From Bacillus sp. FJAT-29937 (GTDB lineage Bacteria; Bacillota; Bacilli; Bacillales; Cytobacillaceae): a stretch of DNA of 64,000 bases. The position numbers and the translations under genes were made by a program. Positions 8,097 to 16,737 of the stretch are shown piece after piece; the stretch's first letter is position 1; every line of letters begins with the position of its first letter. The notes beneath the pieces are model-generated. The model had not been told where the DNA came from. It did no database searches and saw only the letters and a program-made list of their open reading frames with translations. Where the stretch lies: assembly GCF_001509555.1 (NCBI RefSeq), contig NZ_LMAS01000007.1, forward strand, positions 1 to 64,000, read 5' to 3'.

Positions 8097-8558
8097 ATGA
8101 ATAATATTAACCCGCTCTTTGCTGAATTGAATCAGTACACTCCTGAAAAGATTAAAGTTCAACGACCGGTAAAAGTTAGAGCTGAAAGAAGGGACAAGCA
8201 GCATAATGTAAAATTCCCTGTGGATCACCTATTTCATATGAAATTACGAACCCTTTGCAAGCAGCTCGAACCACTCTATAAACAAAAATATCAAAAGCCG
8301 CTTTCTCAAACTAAATTCAATACTCTTCTTCTTAGGTACGTCCTTAATCATAAAGAAATGGTTGATTGGGACCTAGAATATGTAGATTCAAAAAGGTACA
8401 TGCACACGAACCTTTTAAAGCTTGAATACAGGGAAATTGGAGGCTCCTATGGGATTGCCATTAGAAAAGGGTATTCAGATAGAAAAACTGTCTATCTGAT
8501 GATGAGAGCGGGTTTGGCGTGGGTTGAAAGAGGTGGGGATATTGAAAAAATCATTTAG
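8097..8558 (+). CDS. Unknown basic protein (153 aa)
   Basis: No family recognised. The start is the ATG at 8097, six nt after AGAGGG; a longer frame from 8022 has no ribosome binding site. The protein is basic, with KVQRPVKVRAERRDKQHNVK near the N terminus and a helical C-terminal half containing KRYMHTNLLKLEYREI. It overlaps the next gene by 17 bp, so both are probably translated as a coupled pair. A DNA-binding role is possible from charge only. Confidence 0.6.
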   Translation: MNNINPLFAELNQYTPEKIKVQRPVKVRAERRDKQHNVKFPVDHLFHMKLRTLCKQLEPLYKQKYQKPLSQTKFNTLLLRYVLNHKEMVDWDLEYVDSKRYMHTNLLKLEYREIGGSYGIAIRKGYSDRKTVYLMMRAGLAWVERGGDIEKII

Positions 8559-9168
8559 TCAACTAAACTTATTACAGAAAAAGCTCTCAAATATCGGTGA
8601 GAAAAGCTGGTTTGATAATTTTTTCACCTCCAAATATCGTTTTATAGAATTAAAATTGCCCCTATATGAATATTTACGTGGAAAGGTGTTCATTGAGGAT
8701 ATAGTAGATTTATATGAAGAGGAAGAAGAATCTATAGATATTTCTATCAATCAATTGATCGACATATTATATATTGATTTTTTATCCCAGATTAAAAAAG
8801 GCGTAAGTTTTGAAAATATGGCCAACTATTTAGTTAGTAAAAAACAACAGTATTTAAGTCCTCCAACTAGTCAAAAACGCATTATGAAAAGAGTGAATAC
8901 AAATCTATTTACATTTAAAACTGTAGAAGAAGAAGTCTCCATAACACCCGAAGAAGAATCACAGCATGCCTATATAACATTAAAGATCAAGGAAGCTGCT
9001 TTACTACGAGGTGAGGTCTTTTTACACGATTTAACTCCTTATCTTGCTGGTCACTCCTTGCAAATCGAAGAAGTGATTATTATCCTTTATCTGGATTTTA
9101 TCGAAAAAATAAAAGACAAGGGGAATAATTTAGAAGTGATGAAAGCCATCGTAAATAGGCTAGAATAG
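8542..9168 (+). CDS. Unknown protein with an internal duplication
   Basis: The TTG start at 8542 follows GAGGTGGGG with correct spacing and lies inside the end of the previous gene. Two halves of the protein are similar: LKLPLYEYLRGKVFIEDIVD...INQLIDILYIDFLSQIKKG and LKIKEAALLRGEVFLHDLTP...IEEVIIILYLDFIEKIKDKG. This implies an ancient tandem duplication of an all-helical unit of about 60 residues. No enzymatic motif is visible. It is probably a structural or regulatory plasmid protein. Confidence 0.6.
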   Translation: MKKSFSQLNLLQKKLSNIGEKSWFDNFFTSKYRFIELKLPLYEYLRGKVFIEDIVDLYEEEEESIDISINQLIDILYIDFLSQIKKGVSFENMANYLVSKKQQYLSPPTSQKRIMKRVNTNLFTFKTVEEEVSITPEEESQHAYITLKIKEAALLRGEVFLHDLTPYLAGHSLQIEEVIIILYLDFIEKIKDKGNNLEVMKAIVNRLE

Positions 9169-9189
9169 TTATCCCTCCATAAAGGCATC

Positions 9190-9300
9190 TTGACAAATAG
9201 AAGTCTATTAAGGATAATAAAGACAACTTTATAGCAAAATGAATGTGAAAAATCTGGAAGCACCAGGCACATGGGTACCTACTACCCGTGTGCCTTTTTT
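9190..9300 (+). promoter_or_regulatory. Promoter with terminator-containing leader
   Basis: TTGACA at 9190 and GATAAT at 9213 are separated by 17 bp, a near-consensus sigma-A promoter. A strong hairpin (AGGCACATGGG with CCCGTGTGCCT, then six Ts) ends at 9300, only 8 nt before the ribosome binding site of the 9327 gene. That gene can be expressed only if the terminator is bypassed. Confidence 0.7.
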
Positions 9301-9326
9301 CATTATCTTGGAGGTAAGTTTGTACT

Positions 9327-9596
9327 ATGGTAACAGTTTCCTTAGAGGATATTGACCAAGCTTTAAAGGCTAAAAGTATTTCTAAAGAACATTTGATTAG
9401 CCACTTTCAAAATATTTTTATTAGTACAGGGGTAGATGATTTTTTTATTCATTATCAAATTGAGGCACTGGAAGCAGCATTTGAAGAATCAAAAAGTAAG
9501 GATCTACGAAGTATTCTATTAAAAGTATTAGAAATAACCAGCCAAGATATAAACTCTATTGGCTTAAGAAATCTAGCAACAATTTTAATAAAATAG
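9327..9596 (+). CDS. Small hypothetical protein (89 aa)
   Basis: No family recognised. The protein is predicted to be mostly helical and acidic, beginning with VSLEDIDQALKAKSISKEHL. ATG follows TTGGAGGTAAG at good spacing. It sits alone behind a promoter and an attenuator-like hairpin, and a hairpin follows the stop. Confidence 0.6.
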   Translation: MVTVSLEDIDQALKAKSISKEHLISHFQNIFISTGVDDFFIHYQIEALEAAFEESKSKDLRSILLKVLEITSQDINSIGLRNLATILIK

Positions 9597-9607
9597 ACAA
9601 AGCAAAA

Positions 9608-9633
9608 GCCCTTCACCAGAGGTAAAGGGCCTT
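9608..9633 (-). terminator. Hairpin, possible minus-strand terminator
   Basis: GCCCTTCACC pairs with GGTAAAGGGC with one mismatch. The run of four Ts is on the minus-strand side, so it would stop leftward transcription coming from the small-RNA region. Confidence 0.45.
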
Positions 9634-9715
9634 CGCAACCGAGATATAATATTAAGTTACCCCTATTATAATTGGATAGAAGAAGGAAGTCAACCACTTT
9701 GTACCAAAAATTTCT

Positions 9716-9862
9716 TTTACTATTTTAGTAGGTTATGGTAGAATGGAAACAACCGAGATTTCTAGATAGATACGTCTATCCTTAACGGGATAAGTGTATA
9801 CTTTTCTAGGGCTATTTGACGCATTCTTTATCTCGGTTGATGATATGATGCGTTTTTTATTT
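9716..9862 (+). ncRNA. Structured small RNA or leader candidate, plus strand
   Basis: Promoter: TTTACT at 9716 and TAGAAT at 9739 with a 17-bp spacer. The expected RNA of about 110 nt can close with AACCGAGAT near its 5' end pairing ATCTCGGTT 70 nt later, enclosing GATAGA-TACG-TCTATC and TATCC...GGATA. It ends in an intrinsic terminator (GACGCAT...ATGCGTTTTTT). The 3' arm of the long pairing lies in the terminator loop, so alternative folds are possible. No frame follows for 360 nt, which favours a free small RNA over a leader. Confidence 0.5.
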
Positions 9863-9879
9863 TTCTTAAAATATAAAAT

Positions 9880-10109
9880 AAAAAAGCCGGCCGCTACCAA
9901 CGGACCGACTGGAATTTAAAATGGATGTCCATCAAAACTACCAATTTTGATAGACAGGTGAATTAGTTTGCTACCAACAATCTAATTCAAGAGTCTTTTA
10001 CCAAAACTTAAACTTAAAACTTTAAAACTTTAAAACTAAATAAAATAAAAACCTTCGAAAAAAAATTAACACTTCGAGGGCGTCTTTCTTATTGCCTTAT
10101 TTAACTGTT
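9880..10109 (-). ncRNA. Small RNA candidate with three identical UUGGUAG hairpin loops
   Basis: A TATAAT box at 10117-10122 and TTGCTT upstream (minus strand) predict a start near 10109. The RNA then forms three successive hairpins, each with the heptaloop UUGGUAG: stems at 9960-9988 (GAATTAG/CTAATTC), 9931-9951 (ATCAAAA/TTTTGAT) and 9886-9909 (GTCGGTCCG/CGGCCGGC). The last is the terminator with its U-run. A fourth UUGGUAA lies at about 9998. The stems differ in sequence while the loops are identical, which points to selection on the loops. No open frame of note is present. The terminator converges on that of the plus-strand small-RNA candidate. Confidence 0.65.
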
Positions 10110-10228
10110 ACTTACATTATATCATTTTCTTTAATATAAGCAATGCTTTTCACTACTACATATAGTACTTTTGTTAGCAAATTATTACACAAATAGACAA
10201 ATAATTTTGGGAAAGGAGCGGGACAGAC

Positions 10229-11674
10229 ATGATCTATGAAGAAACTTATCGATATTTATTAACCAACGTGTCTTCAACTGAGTTTGATGTCTGTCTCTAT
10301 TCCTTATTAAATACTGATTGGGATGGCCATGTACGAGTATCAATGAATGAAATAGCTGAAAGAATTGGTACTACTAAGAAATATATGAAAGAGATGATGA
10401 GGAAATTTACCTCAAAAGCTAAGGGAAGATTTGTGTTTGTTCCAGAAAGAGCAATAGATGGGGATGTTTACCGCTTTAACTTAGGGAAAACAGGGAACTT
10501 AGACTTTAACGAAAACACAGATAGATACTGCAAAAAATACAACTTCTTTTATACTGAGGAATTTCGTCAATTGCCTATTAATGCAAAAAGACTTGTTTTA
10601 ATGGGTGCGTTTCGTATGTCTACATCCAAATCTGAACTTATATCAATTCCAGTAGACACTATTGTTCCTAACACAAAAAATAAAAGTATCCTCCCATTTA
10701 CAAAACAAAGACTATCAGCAGCTATTGAGGAGATTAATTCTTCTAAACTGAACCAAGTAGTAAATGTATCGTTAGCTAGTAATGTCTTTACACGAGAAGA
10801 ATTGGTTATTTTAACGTTTAAACCTGGAACATTACATAACTTTAAAAATAATCATACGGAAAGATTCATGCTGCGAAAGAAATTATTTGAAGCAGGCTAT
10901 CAATCGTTTCTACCTGATGCATTTTGCATTGAAATAGAAAAGGTAGGAAAATTTATATATAACTCCTTGCTACGCATTGAAAAAGAAAATGCGAAAAAAC
11001 AAGGTGTTATTTCTAATGCAAAAAATGAGATGTTGCAGCTGGCACGTTTTATTTATAATGCGGCCATCGTAAAATTAGCTCATGCTTTAAATTCCAAAAA
11101 GGAAGAGTTATCAGAACCCAAACAGGTATCTGCTTATTTTAGTTCCATTGTATATGAGTTAGCATTAGAAGAAATGACTAAATATTCTCACCAAGCAGAA
11201 AGTGTTAGAAGTTTGCTAGAGATGGAGCATCTACATAAAGATATTTGTTCTCAAGAACAAGAACGTGAGGTTGACTATTTAGAGGTCCGTAATTTTATTT
11301 CTCCGATCAGAGAAAAATATAAATTCCTTTCTCACATAGCTTTGGTTTTAGAAAACTGGTGTGAAGAATGGGTGGTTGCCCGCGTCAATACATTGAATGA
11401 AGATATTCAAGCCATTGCACAGGATCCAGACAATGAAGCAGTAAAGGAAAAGAGAGGTTGGTCAGCTCCGTTAGATGGAGAAGAACAACGAAATAATTTG
11501 AAACACAGCATACTTGAAAAGCTTTCAACTCTTTCACATTGGTTGTCCAATAATGGGAATGCTGCCGTTGAAAAGAAAGAGCGTGGAAAACTCTTAACCC
11601 AAATGCAAGAATCACTGGTTTCCTATTTTGCAATAAATTCAGATAATCAAAAAAATAAACGTTTGGCATTTTAA
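10229..11674 (+). CDS. Winged-helix protein, possibly replication-related
   Basis: A 481-aa protein with no clear family. The N-terminal 100 residues include VSMNEIAERIGTTKKYMKEM, which fits a winged-helix or HTH domain of the kind found in plasmid replication or regulatory proteins. The rest is rich in helices and ends in a charged region. The ATG follows GGAAAGGAGCGGG. It is monocistronic, lying between the small-RNA region and the primase operon. A role as a second initiator or DnaD-like loader is possible but unproven. Confidence 0.5.
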   Translation: MIYEETYRYLLTNVSSTEFDVCLYSLLNTDWDGHVRVSMNEIAERIGTTKKYMKEMMRKFTSKAKGRFVFVPERAIDGDVYRFNLGKTGNLDFNENTDRYCKKYNFFYTEEFRQLPINAKRLVLMGAFRMSTSKSELISIPVDTIVPNTKNKSILPFTKQRLSAAIEEINSSKLNQVVNVSLASNVFTREELVILTFKPGTLHNFKNNHTERFMLRKKLFEAGYQSFLPDAFCIEIEKVGKFIYNSLLRIEKENAKKQGVISNAKNEMLQLARFIYNAAIVKLAHALNSKKEELSEPKQVSAYFSSIVYELALEEMTKYSHQAESVRSLLEMEHLHKDICSQEQEREVDYLEVRNFISPIREKYKFLSHIALVLENWCEEWVVARVNTLNEDIQAIAQDPDNEAVKEKRGWSAPLDGEEQRNNLKHSILEKLSTLSHWLSNNGNAAVEKKERGKLLTQMQESLVSYFAINSDNQKNKRLAF

Positions 11675-12220
11675 GACAACACTGGCTCTGAGGGCGAGTG
11701 TGCTTTGTGCTGTATCTTTCTCAGATTAAACCTCCACTTCCTATTGATCTAAGTGATTTTACTCAATTATGAACCTGATATTAGCTATATATTTTATGTA
11801 ATAAAGTGAACTGTGACCAGTTCCTTTATTTTTTTATCGCTAAAACGTCTGTGAATTGCAAAGAAAAGTTGTGATTAAATGATTACTTATGGGAATTGTA
11901 TTCGTATACTGTTGATTCATATTACTAGCATGTTATTTAAAAATTTTTACATCTGAATAAGAATTAAGTTATGTGAAAATGAACTGTCGAGACTAAACGG
12001 CTTTTTATTTTTGCTGAAGGCATTGATATAACAAGGTTTTTATTAAAAAGTTATTAAAGGTACTAAATCTTATTGTTCTAAAAGTGGTACTGGTCAAAGA
12101 AATAATAATAGATATTAATAATTCACTTAAAAAATGTATATATTTCTATTAATAATAAATAATTAAATCTATTTAAATTGACTCAACAATGGTTCTCTTT
12201 TTCTATGATTAAAAATTGTT
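11675..12220. other. Intergenic region, AT-rich, no gene seen
   Basis: About 550 bp without a credible frame. It contains a hairpin at 11808-11823 (GAACTG/CAGTTC then CTTTATTTTTTT), the likely terminator of the upstream gene, and a weaker GTCG/CGGC hairpin followed by Ts near 12005. Nothing else recognised. Confidence 0.6.
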
Positions 12221-12237
12221 TATCAAATAAAGAATAA

Positions 12238-12437
12238 TATGGTATAGTATTCATATAATTTCTTATTTTCCTTTATCAACCCATGCGGGATGATAGTTGT
12301 ATCCGATTTAGAGAAACACTCCTAGAGTGATCGAACGTATCTTTTTTCATGATACGAATGTTCGATTTTTCTAGGGGTGTTTTTTTGTTTTTTGCACTCA
12401 AACCCAATAAGGAGTAATAAAAAAAGGAGGGAGGAAT
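12238..12437 (+). promoter_or_regulatory. Shared 5' leader module, copy 1 (primase operon)
   Basis: Extended -10 TGGTATAGT ends at 12248. The hairpin motif ACCCATGCGGGA is at 12279-12290, 31 nt on. An intrinsic terminator (AACACTCCTAG with CTAGGGGTGTTTTTTT) ends near 12387 and has a second hairpin stacked inside its loop (ATCGAACGTATC/GATACGAATGTTCGAT). GGAGGGAGG ribosome binding site follows. Confidence 0.75.
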
Positions 12438-13835
12438 TTGGCTTTTATCAGCAAAGAAACCATCGAAGCTGTGAATCAAGCATCCATTCTTGATTTAGCC
12501 AATGCATTTGGAGATCATCCAAGAAGGGTTGGAAAACAACATCAAGTATATTGTCCTAATCCTGGACATGATGAAAAAACCCCTGATACCTATATTGAGC
12601 CAAACAAGAATATTTTCACCTGTTTTGGTGGAGGCGGTTGTGGCGCAAAAGGATCAAATGTTTTTTCATATTATTATTGGCATGAATATGGAAGAGCATA
12701 CGACAAAAACAATAAAGAAGATCGAAAGAACTTTCCTATTGTTATTGAAAAAATTGCTCAATTATTAGGCATTCCCATTAAGTATGAAGATGGTCAAACT
12801 GTAAATCCATCGGGAGGTACCTATTCACCACGAAGGAAACAAGTAAAAGAACTTGAGCCGCAGTCAGATGAGATTTGTGACAAGGTTTATCGAGCTTTCT
12901 TATCCATGTGTCCTATACGGAAAGAACATGCTGTTGAATGGTTAAAGGAGCGGCAGTATTCTCAAGAGGAAGTAGTCACACTTGGATTTCGTTCAGTCCC
13001 TACTGGTGAAGAATTAATGAAGATTCTCTATCAGTTGGTTACGAAAAACTATCCTTTGGAAAGGGTACCAGGATTCGTTCAACGGTTGGTTCCTGAAAAT
13101 TTAGCAGTGCAGTATCCCCGCGAACTAGTTGAAGAAGATCCGCAGGGCAGAGGATTCTGGGTTTGGACCATTACTGCAGCAAAAGGATACTTTATTCCCG
13201 TTCGAGATAGAAAGGGGCGATTTATTCGATTGCGTGTACGTCGTGATGAAGGCAAACCAAAATATCTTTGGTTCAGCTCCTACGATAATACAGCTATTGA
13301 AAAAGAAAAGTATCAATTGCGAAAAAATGGAGTATCCAGTGGATCACCACTTCATATCGCTCCCCCAGTTTCTCAAGTAAGAATTTGGGAAATCGGTACT
13401 GAACTGTCAGATATCTACAATGTTCAGGTAGTTATAGGCAGTGAGGGAGAACATAAGGCACAAATTTCCGCTAATAAGCTTGGGGCTACCGTAATAGGTA
13501 TACCAGGGGTAGGGAATTTCCGAGAAGTTCTACCTTTATTAAGTGAATGGGGAACCCAAAAATTTATTTTGGCCTATGATATGGATTCGCTCAAACGGGA
13601 AGACGATAGTGTGAAATCACAGAAAAAACAGCAGAATCTCTTTGATAAACTCACGGAGTTTGCTAAGGAGGTTATGAAGTTGGGAATCGATTGTTACCTT
13701 TGGACCTGGGATATTAAAGACGGTAAAGGGCTTGATGATTTGTTACAAGGTTCTAAAAAATTACCTATGGAAATTAATTTACGCACCGGCCAACGCAAAT
13801 TGGTAGACTTAAAAGAGCTCTATCATATTGCTTAG
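12438..13835 (+). CDS. DnaG-like primase (CHC2 zinc finger plus Toprim)
   Basis: The N terminus carries a CHC2-type zinc finger (C39, H44, C62, C68 in YCPNPGH and FTCFGGGGCG) like that of bacterial primases, which read template ssDNA. The Toprim domain follows in the second half: SEGEHKAQISANKLGATVIG with the conserved Glu, and LAYDMDS with the metal-binding DxD. At 465 aa it is shorter than DnaG (about 600) and lacks the usual C-terminal helicase-binding domain. TTG start after a very strong GGAGGGAGGA. First gene of an operon with two SSB genes, behind leader copy 1. Confidence 0.85.
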   Translation: MAFISKETIEAVNQASILDLANAFGDHPRRVGKQHQVYCPNPGHDEKTPDTYIEPNKNIFTCFGGGGCGAKGSNVFSYYYWHEYGRAYDKNNKEDRKNFPIVIEKIAQLLGIPIKYEDGQTVNPSGGTYSPRRKQVKELEPQSDEICDKVYRAFLSMCPIRKEHAVEWLKERQYSQEEVVTLGFRSVPTGEELMKILYQLVTKNYPLERVPGFVQRLVPENLAVQYPRELVEEDPQGRGFWVWTITAAKGYFIPVRDRKGRFIRLRVRRDEGKPKYLWFSSYDNTAIEKEKYQLRKNGVSSGSPLHIAPPVSQVRIWEIGTELSDIYNVQVVIGSEGEHKAQISANKLGATVIGIPGVGNFREVLPLLSEWGTQKFILAYDMDSLKREDDSVKSQKKQQNLFDKLTEFAKEVMKLGIDCYLWTWDIKDGKGLDDLLQGSKKLPMEINLRTGQRKLVDLKELYHIA

Positions 13836-13846
13836 GAGGATTACCA

Positions 13847-14155
13847 ATGCAAAATTTCCACGCAATTGGACGATTAACACGGGCGCCTAAATTAGTTTAT
13901 TCAGGGGAAAAACCTCGTTGTGAAATGGTACTTGCTGTAGAGGACCGAGAAAGAAATAGAACTGATTTTTTTCCCATTGTGGCTTGGCATCAGCAAGCTA
14001 TTAATTGTGCCAACTACTTAGTCAAGGGACAAGAAGTGTCCATTTATGGTAAATGGAGAAGTTCAAATTATAAAAAAGATGGTCAGCCAATGATCAAATT
14101 TGAAGTAGAAATTACAGAAATAAAATTCTTACAAGCGCCTAAACAGGCGAATTGA
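13847..14155 (+). CDS. SSB-like OB-fold protein (102 aa)
   Basis: MQNFHAIGRLTRAPKLVYSG, LAVEDRERNRTDFFPIVAWH and CANYLVKGQEVSIYGKWRSS match the single-stranded DNA-binding protein fold. It lacks the acidic DDLPF-type tail that recruits partners, so it may coat DNA without recruiting replisome proteins, or act as a PriB-like primosome component. It lies 11 bp after the primase and just before a full-length SSB. Confidence 0.85.
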   Translation: MQNFHAIGRLTRAPKLVYSGEKPRCEMVLAVEDRERNRTDFFPIVAWHQQAINCANYLVKGQEVSIYGKWRSSNYKKDGQPMIKFEVEITEIKFLQAPKQAN

Positions 14156-14190
14156 ATTAAAAAACAAAACTTTTTAAGGAGATGTTTCAG

Positions 14191-14676
14191 ATGATGAATC
14201 GCTGTGTACTAGTCGGGCGTATGGTAAAGGATGTTGATTTAAGATACACCCCAAATGGAGTAGCAGTTGCTTCTTTTACTCTTGCAGTAAATCGTACATT
14301 TACAAATCAACAAGGTGAAAGAGAAGCTGACTTTATCAATTGTGTTGTTTGGAGAAAAGCTGCGGAAAACACTGCTAATTTCTGTAAAAAAGGTAGTCTT
14401 GTTGGTGTTGATGGAAGAATTCAGACACGGTCTTTTGATGGTCAAGATGGAAAAAAAGTGTATGTCACTGAGGTTTTAGCTGAGAGTGTTCAATTTTTGG
14501 AATCACGTAGTTCACAAAACAAAGAAAACTCAAGTGATCAGAGTAATTTAAATAATAATACCAAAAATAATCACTCACATCAACGTGAGCATAACCAGGG
14601 GTATTCATCTGTTGATGAGGATCCCTTTGCAAACAGAGGTGGTCAAATCGACATTAACGATGATTTGCCCTTTTGA
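14191..14676 (+). CDS. ssb: Single-stranded DNA-binding protein
   Basis: Very close to Bacillus [59 protein letters not shown], followed by a disordered Gln/Asn-rich linker and the intact C-terminal tip DINDDLPF that binds replisome and repair partners. The start is taken as the ATG at 14191, ten nt after AAGGAG. The ATG at 14182 is too close to the ribosome binding site. Last gene of the primase operon. Confidence 0.95.
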   Translation: MMNRCVLVGRMVKDVDLRYTPNGVAVASFTLAVNRTFTNQQGEREADFINCVVWRKAAENTANFCKKGSLVGVDGRIQTRSFDGQDGKKVYVTEVLAESVQFLESRSSQNKENSSDQSNLNNNTKNNHSHQREHNQGYSSVDEDPFANRGGQIDINDDLPF

Positions 14677-14723
14677 AAGATGAACACTGTTAAAACGGTT
14701 GATTTGTAAGTAAAAGTTCTTAA

Positions 14724-14807
14724 CCCCGCCGACAGGGTGCAAAATTATCTGTTCCCGGTCGGCTTTGGGGCAACGAAGAGGAACATAACTTCACTTTATT
14801 GTTCCTC
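14724..14807. other. Two strong hairpins between ssb and dnaN
   Basis: CCCC-GCCGAC-GGG...CCC-GTCGGC-GGGG (14724-14770) forms a long GC-rich hairpin that stands out in this AT-rich DNA. A second one, GAGGAACA/TGTTCCTC (14778-14807), follows. Neither has a U-run, so they are not ordinary terminators. They may be mRNA leader structures of dnaN or a DNA site that works in single-stranded form. Confidence 0.55.
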
Positions 14808-14867
14808 CAAACTTATGAATGGTAAGTAAACCAATAAACCAAAAACTTTTTAGGGAGAGATTTAAAT

Positions 14868-15986
14868 ATGAAAGTTTCAATTCAAAAAGATGTCTTTATT
14901 AAGGCAATGTCAGATGTAACGAGGGCAATCGGTGGAAAAGTTTCGTTACCAATTCTATCAGGTGTAAAAATTTCCACCAGTAATGAAGGAATTATCCTCA
15001 TATGTTCAAATGGGGATATTAGTATTGAACGAAAGATTCCTCTTGAACAAGGTGGGGATGAAAAAGCAACTATTTCAAGTGAGGGAACTGTCGTATTAAA
15101 TGCAAGGTTTTTAAATGACGTGGTTAAAAAGTTGCCAGGTAATGACGTATTAATTGAGGTTGACCAGAATAACGTTACAAAAGTCTCCTCCGGTAAATCT
15201 ATATTCAGCCTAAACGGGATGCCAGCTGATGAGTATCCAAATCTTCCTGAAATTGAAGGAGATGAGGATATTATTCTTTCAGCCTCTGACCTAAGCATCC
15301 TAGTTAAGCAGACGGCTTTTGCTGTTGCAGCATCAGAAACAAGACCTATTTTACAAGGAGTGAATTTATCCTTTAAAGATGGTTTTAAAGCCGTAGCAAC
15401 AGATTCTCATAGATTAGCACAAAAACAGTTGAAGATTACTGGAAAAGAGGAACGTCAAGTAACAGTTCCAGCAAAAGCATTAGTAGAATTATCGAAAATT
15501 ATTGAGGATCCAGAAGAGAAAATTGAGGTTATTCTTACTAATAATCAAGCACTCTTCAAAACTCATAATTTATTGTTTTATTCACGCTTATTAGATGGGT
15601 CGTATCCGGATACTTCAAGATTGATTCCTACTTCCTTCTCGACTACTTTAAATATCAATCTTAAAGAATTAATGGCTGCTCTAGACCGTTGTAATTTATT
15701 TGAATTGAAGAAAAAGGTAGCTACTTTAGAGGTAAAAGATAAACAGGCTGTATTAACAGTTACTTCCCCTGAAGTAGGAAAAGTTGAGGAATTTTTAGAG
15801 GATATTGAAATTGACGGGGATGACTTAAAACTAACATTTTCTATTAAATTTACAATAGATGCGCTAAAAGCTTTTGAGTCAGAAAAAGTGAAAATAGAAT
15901 TTACAGGTCCATTAAGACCCTTTATTATCTCGACTGAAAATGATCCAACTATGATTCAGTTAGTTTTACCAGTTAAAACTAATTAA
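14868..15986 (+). CDS. dnaN: DNA polymerase III beta sliding clamp
   Basis: A 372-aa clamp of normal length with the three-domain repeat. Landmarks: SLPILSGVKISTSNEGIILI, RFLNDVVKKLPG, ASETRPILQGVNLSFKDG, ATDSHRLAQ, RLLDGSYPDTSRLIP, and MIQLVLPVKTN at the C terminus. These match chromosomal-type DnaN. The clamp tethers polymerase and carries partner proteins. A second, divergent clamp gene lies 20 kb away. A strong terminator follows, so the gene is a single unit; its leader holds two large hairpins and the ribosome binding site ACTTTTTAGGGAG. Confidence 0.93.
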   Translation: MKVSIQKDVFIKAMSDVTRAIGGKVSLPILSGVKISTSNEGIILICSNGDISIERKIPLEQGGDEKATISSEGTVVLNARFLNDVVKKLPGNDVLIEVDQNNVTKVSSGKSIFSLNGMPADEYPNLPEIEGDEDIILSASDLSILVKQTAFAVAASETRPILQGVNLSFKDGFKAVATDSHRLAQKQLKITGKEERQVTVPAKALVELSKIIEDPEEKIEVILTNNQALFKTHNLLFYSRLLDGSYPDTSRLIPTSFSTTLNINLKELMAALDRCNLFELKKKVATLEVKDKQAVLTVTSPEVGKVEEFLEDIEIDGDDLKLTFSIKFTIDALKAFESEKVKIEFTGPLRPFIISTENDPTMIQLVLPVKTN

Positions 15987-15988
15987 AC

Positions 15989-16028
15989 AAAAAGCCTATC
16001 AAATTTTTTTTATTTGATAGGCTTTTTT
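15989..16028 (+). terminator. Intrinsic terminator of dnaN
   Basis: AAAAAGCCTATCAAAT and ATTTGATAGGCTTTTT form a 16-bp stem ending in Ts. Confidence 0.92.
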
Positions 16029-16085
16029 ATATAAAGCAATTAAAAGAATAATCTATTTTGTTATATATAATCTTGTGGAATATTA

Positions 16086-16287
16086 TGATATGATTGGTTT
16101 ATATTTCATATATTATATTCACTTTCACCTATGCAGGGGAAATTTTCTAATTGTTAAATGCGCTTTTATTTAAGTGATACAACTCTTTTGAATGCTGCTT
16201 ATTGCAGTTATTAGTTGTTCATTTAAATAGAGGCGTGTTTTTTTTGCTCTCTATTATGCAATTAAACTTTTTAAGGAGGAATTTATT
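16086..16287 (+). promoter_or_regulatory. Shared 5' leader module, copy 2
   Basis: Extended -10 TGATATGAT ends at 16094. The hairpin motif reads ACCTATGCAGGG at 16127-16138, a C-to-U and G-to-A double change that keeps the stem. A long terminator (GCGCTTTTATTTAAGTGA with TCATTTAAATAGAGGCGTG, then eight Ts) ends at 16245. ACTTTTTAAGGAGG follows. Confidence 0.75.
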
Positions 16288-16716
16288 ATGGGTAGTGCTT
16301 CAAGATGGAGTGCGATCAAACGTTTTATCTCAAAGCATGAGGAAGATTTATTAAAGGAGTATTCTTTCCTTATAGGAAGGAAAATTCTAAGCGTAGCGGG
16401 AGTGGATGTTAATTATTATGTTTCCGCAGACATTATACTGTCTGATGAAAGGACTGTAACAAGTCATTATCGTTGGAGTAGTGAAGAAGAAAATTATGAA
16501 GGAATAGAGTTAGATTCTGAATTTAAGCCATTGGAAGAGTATTACGAGGAGAATCTTATTGGTAAAACCATTACTCATATCAAAATCGGTTCATATCGAG
16601 ATGACGAAGTTTATGTTCTTGCCTTTATTGCTGAAGATGAAAAACACTGTTTGGAAATTCCCCTGGGGGTTGATCCAGAATGTGTGGATTCTGATGGAAA
16701 TGTCATTGAACGGTAA
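16288..16716 (+). CDS. Hypothetical acidic protein (142 aa)
   Basis: No family recognised. The sequence alternates beta-like stretches (ILSVAGVDVNYYVSADIILS, KTITHIKIGSYRDDEVYVLA) with acidic loops and has no membrane segment. It is first in an operon behind leader copy 2, followed by another unknown gene and then a DNA methylase. Confidence 0.65.
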   Translation: MGSASRWSAIKRFISKHEEDLLKEYSFLIGRKILSVAGVDVNYYVSADIILSDERTVTSHYRWSSEEENYEGIELDSEFKPLEEYYEENLIGKTITHIKIGSYRDDEVYVLAFIAEDEKHCLEIPLGVDPECVDSDGNVIER

Positions 16717-16737
16717 ATTGGAAATGAGGTTGAACTG

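Noticed and set aside
9792-9806. Leader hairpin in the plus-strand small-RNA candidate (CCTTAACGGGAT)
   Set aside because: The loop and stem do not fit ACCCWWGCGGGA, and distance to the -10 differs, so it was kept apart from the nine modules.
14882-15298. 138-codon minus-strand frame inside dnaN
   Set aside because: Shadow of dnaN; no ribosome binding site and no recognisable domain.
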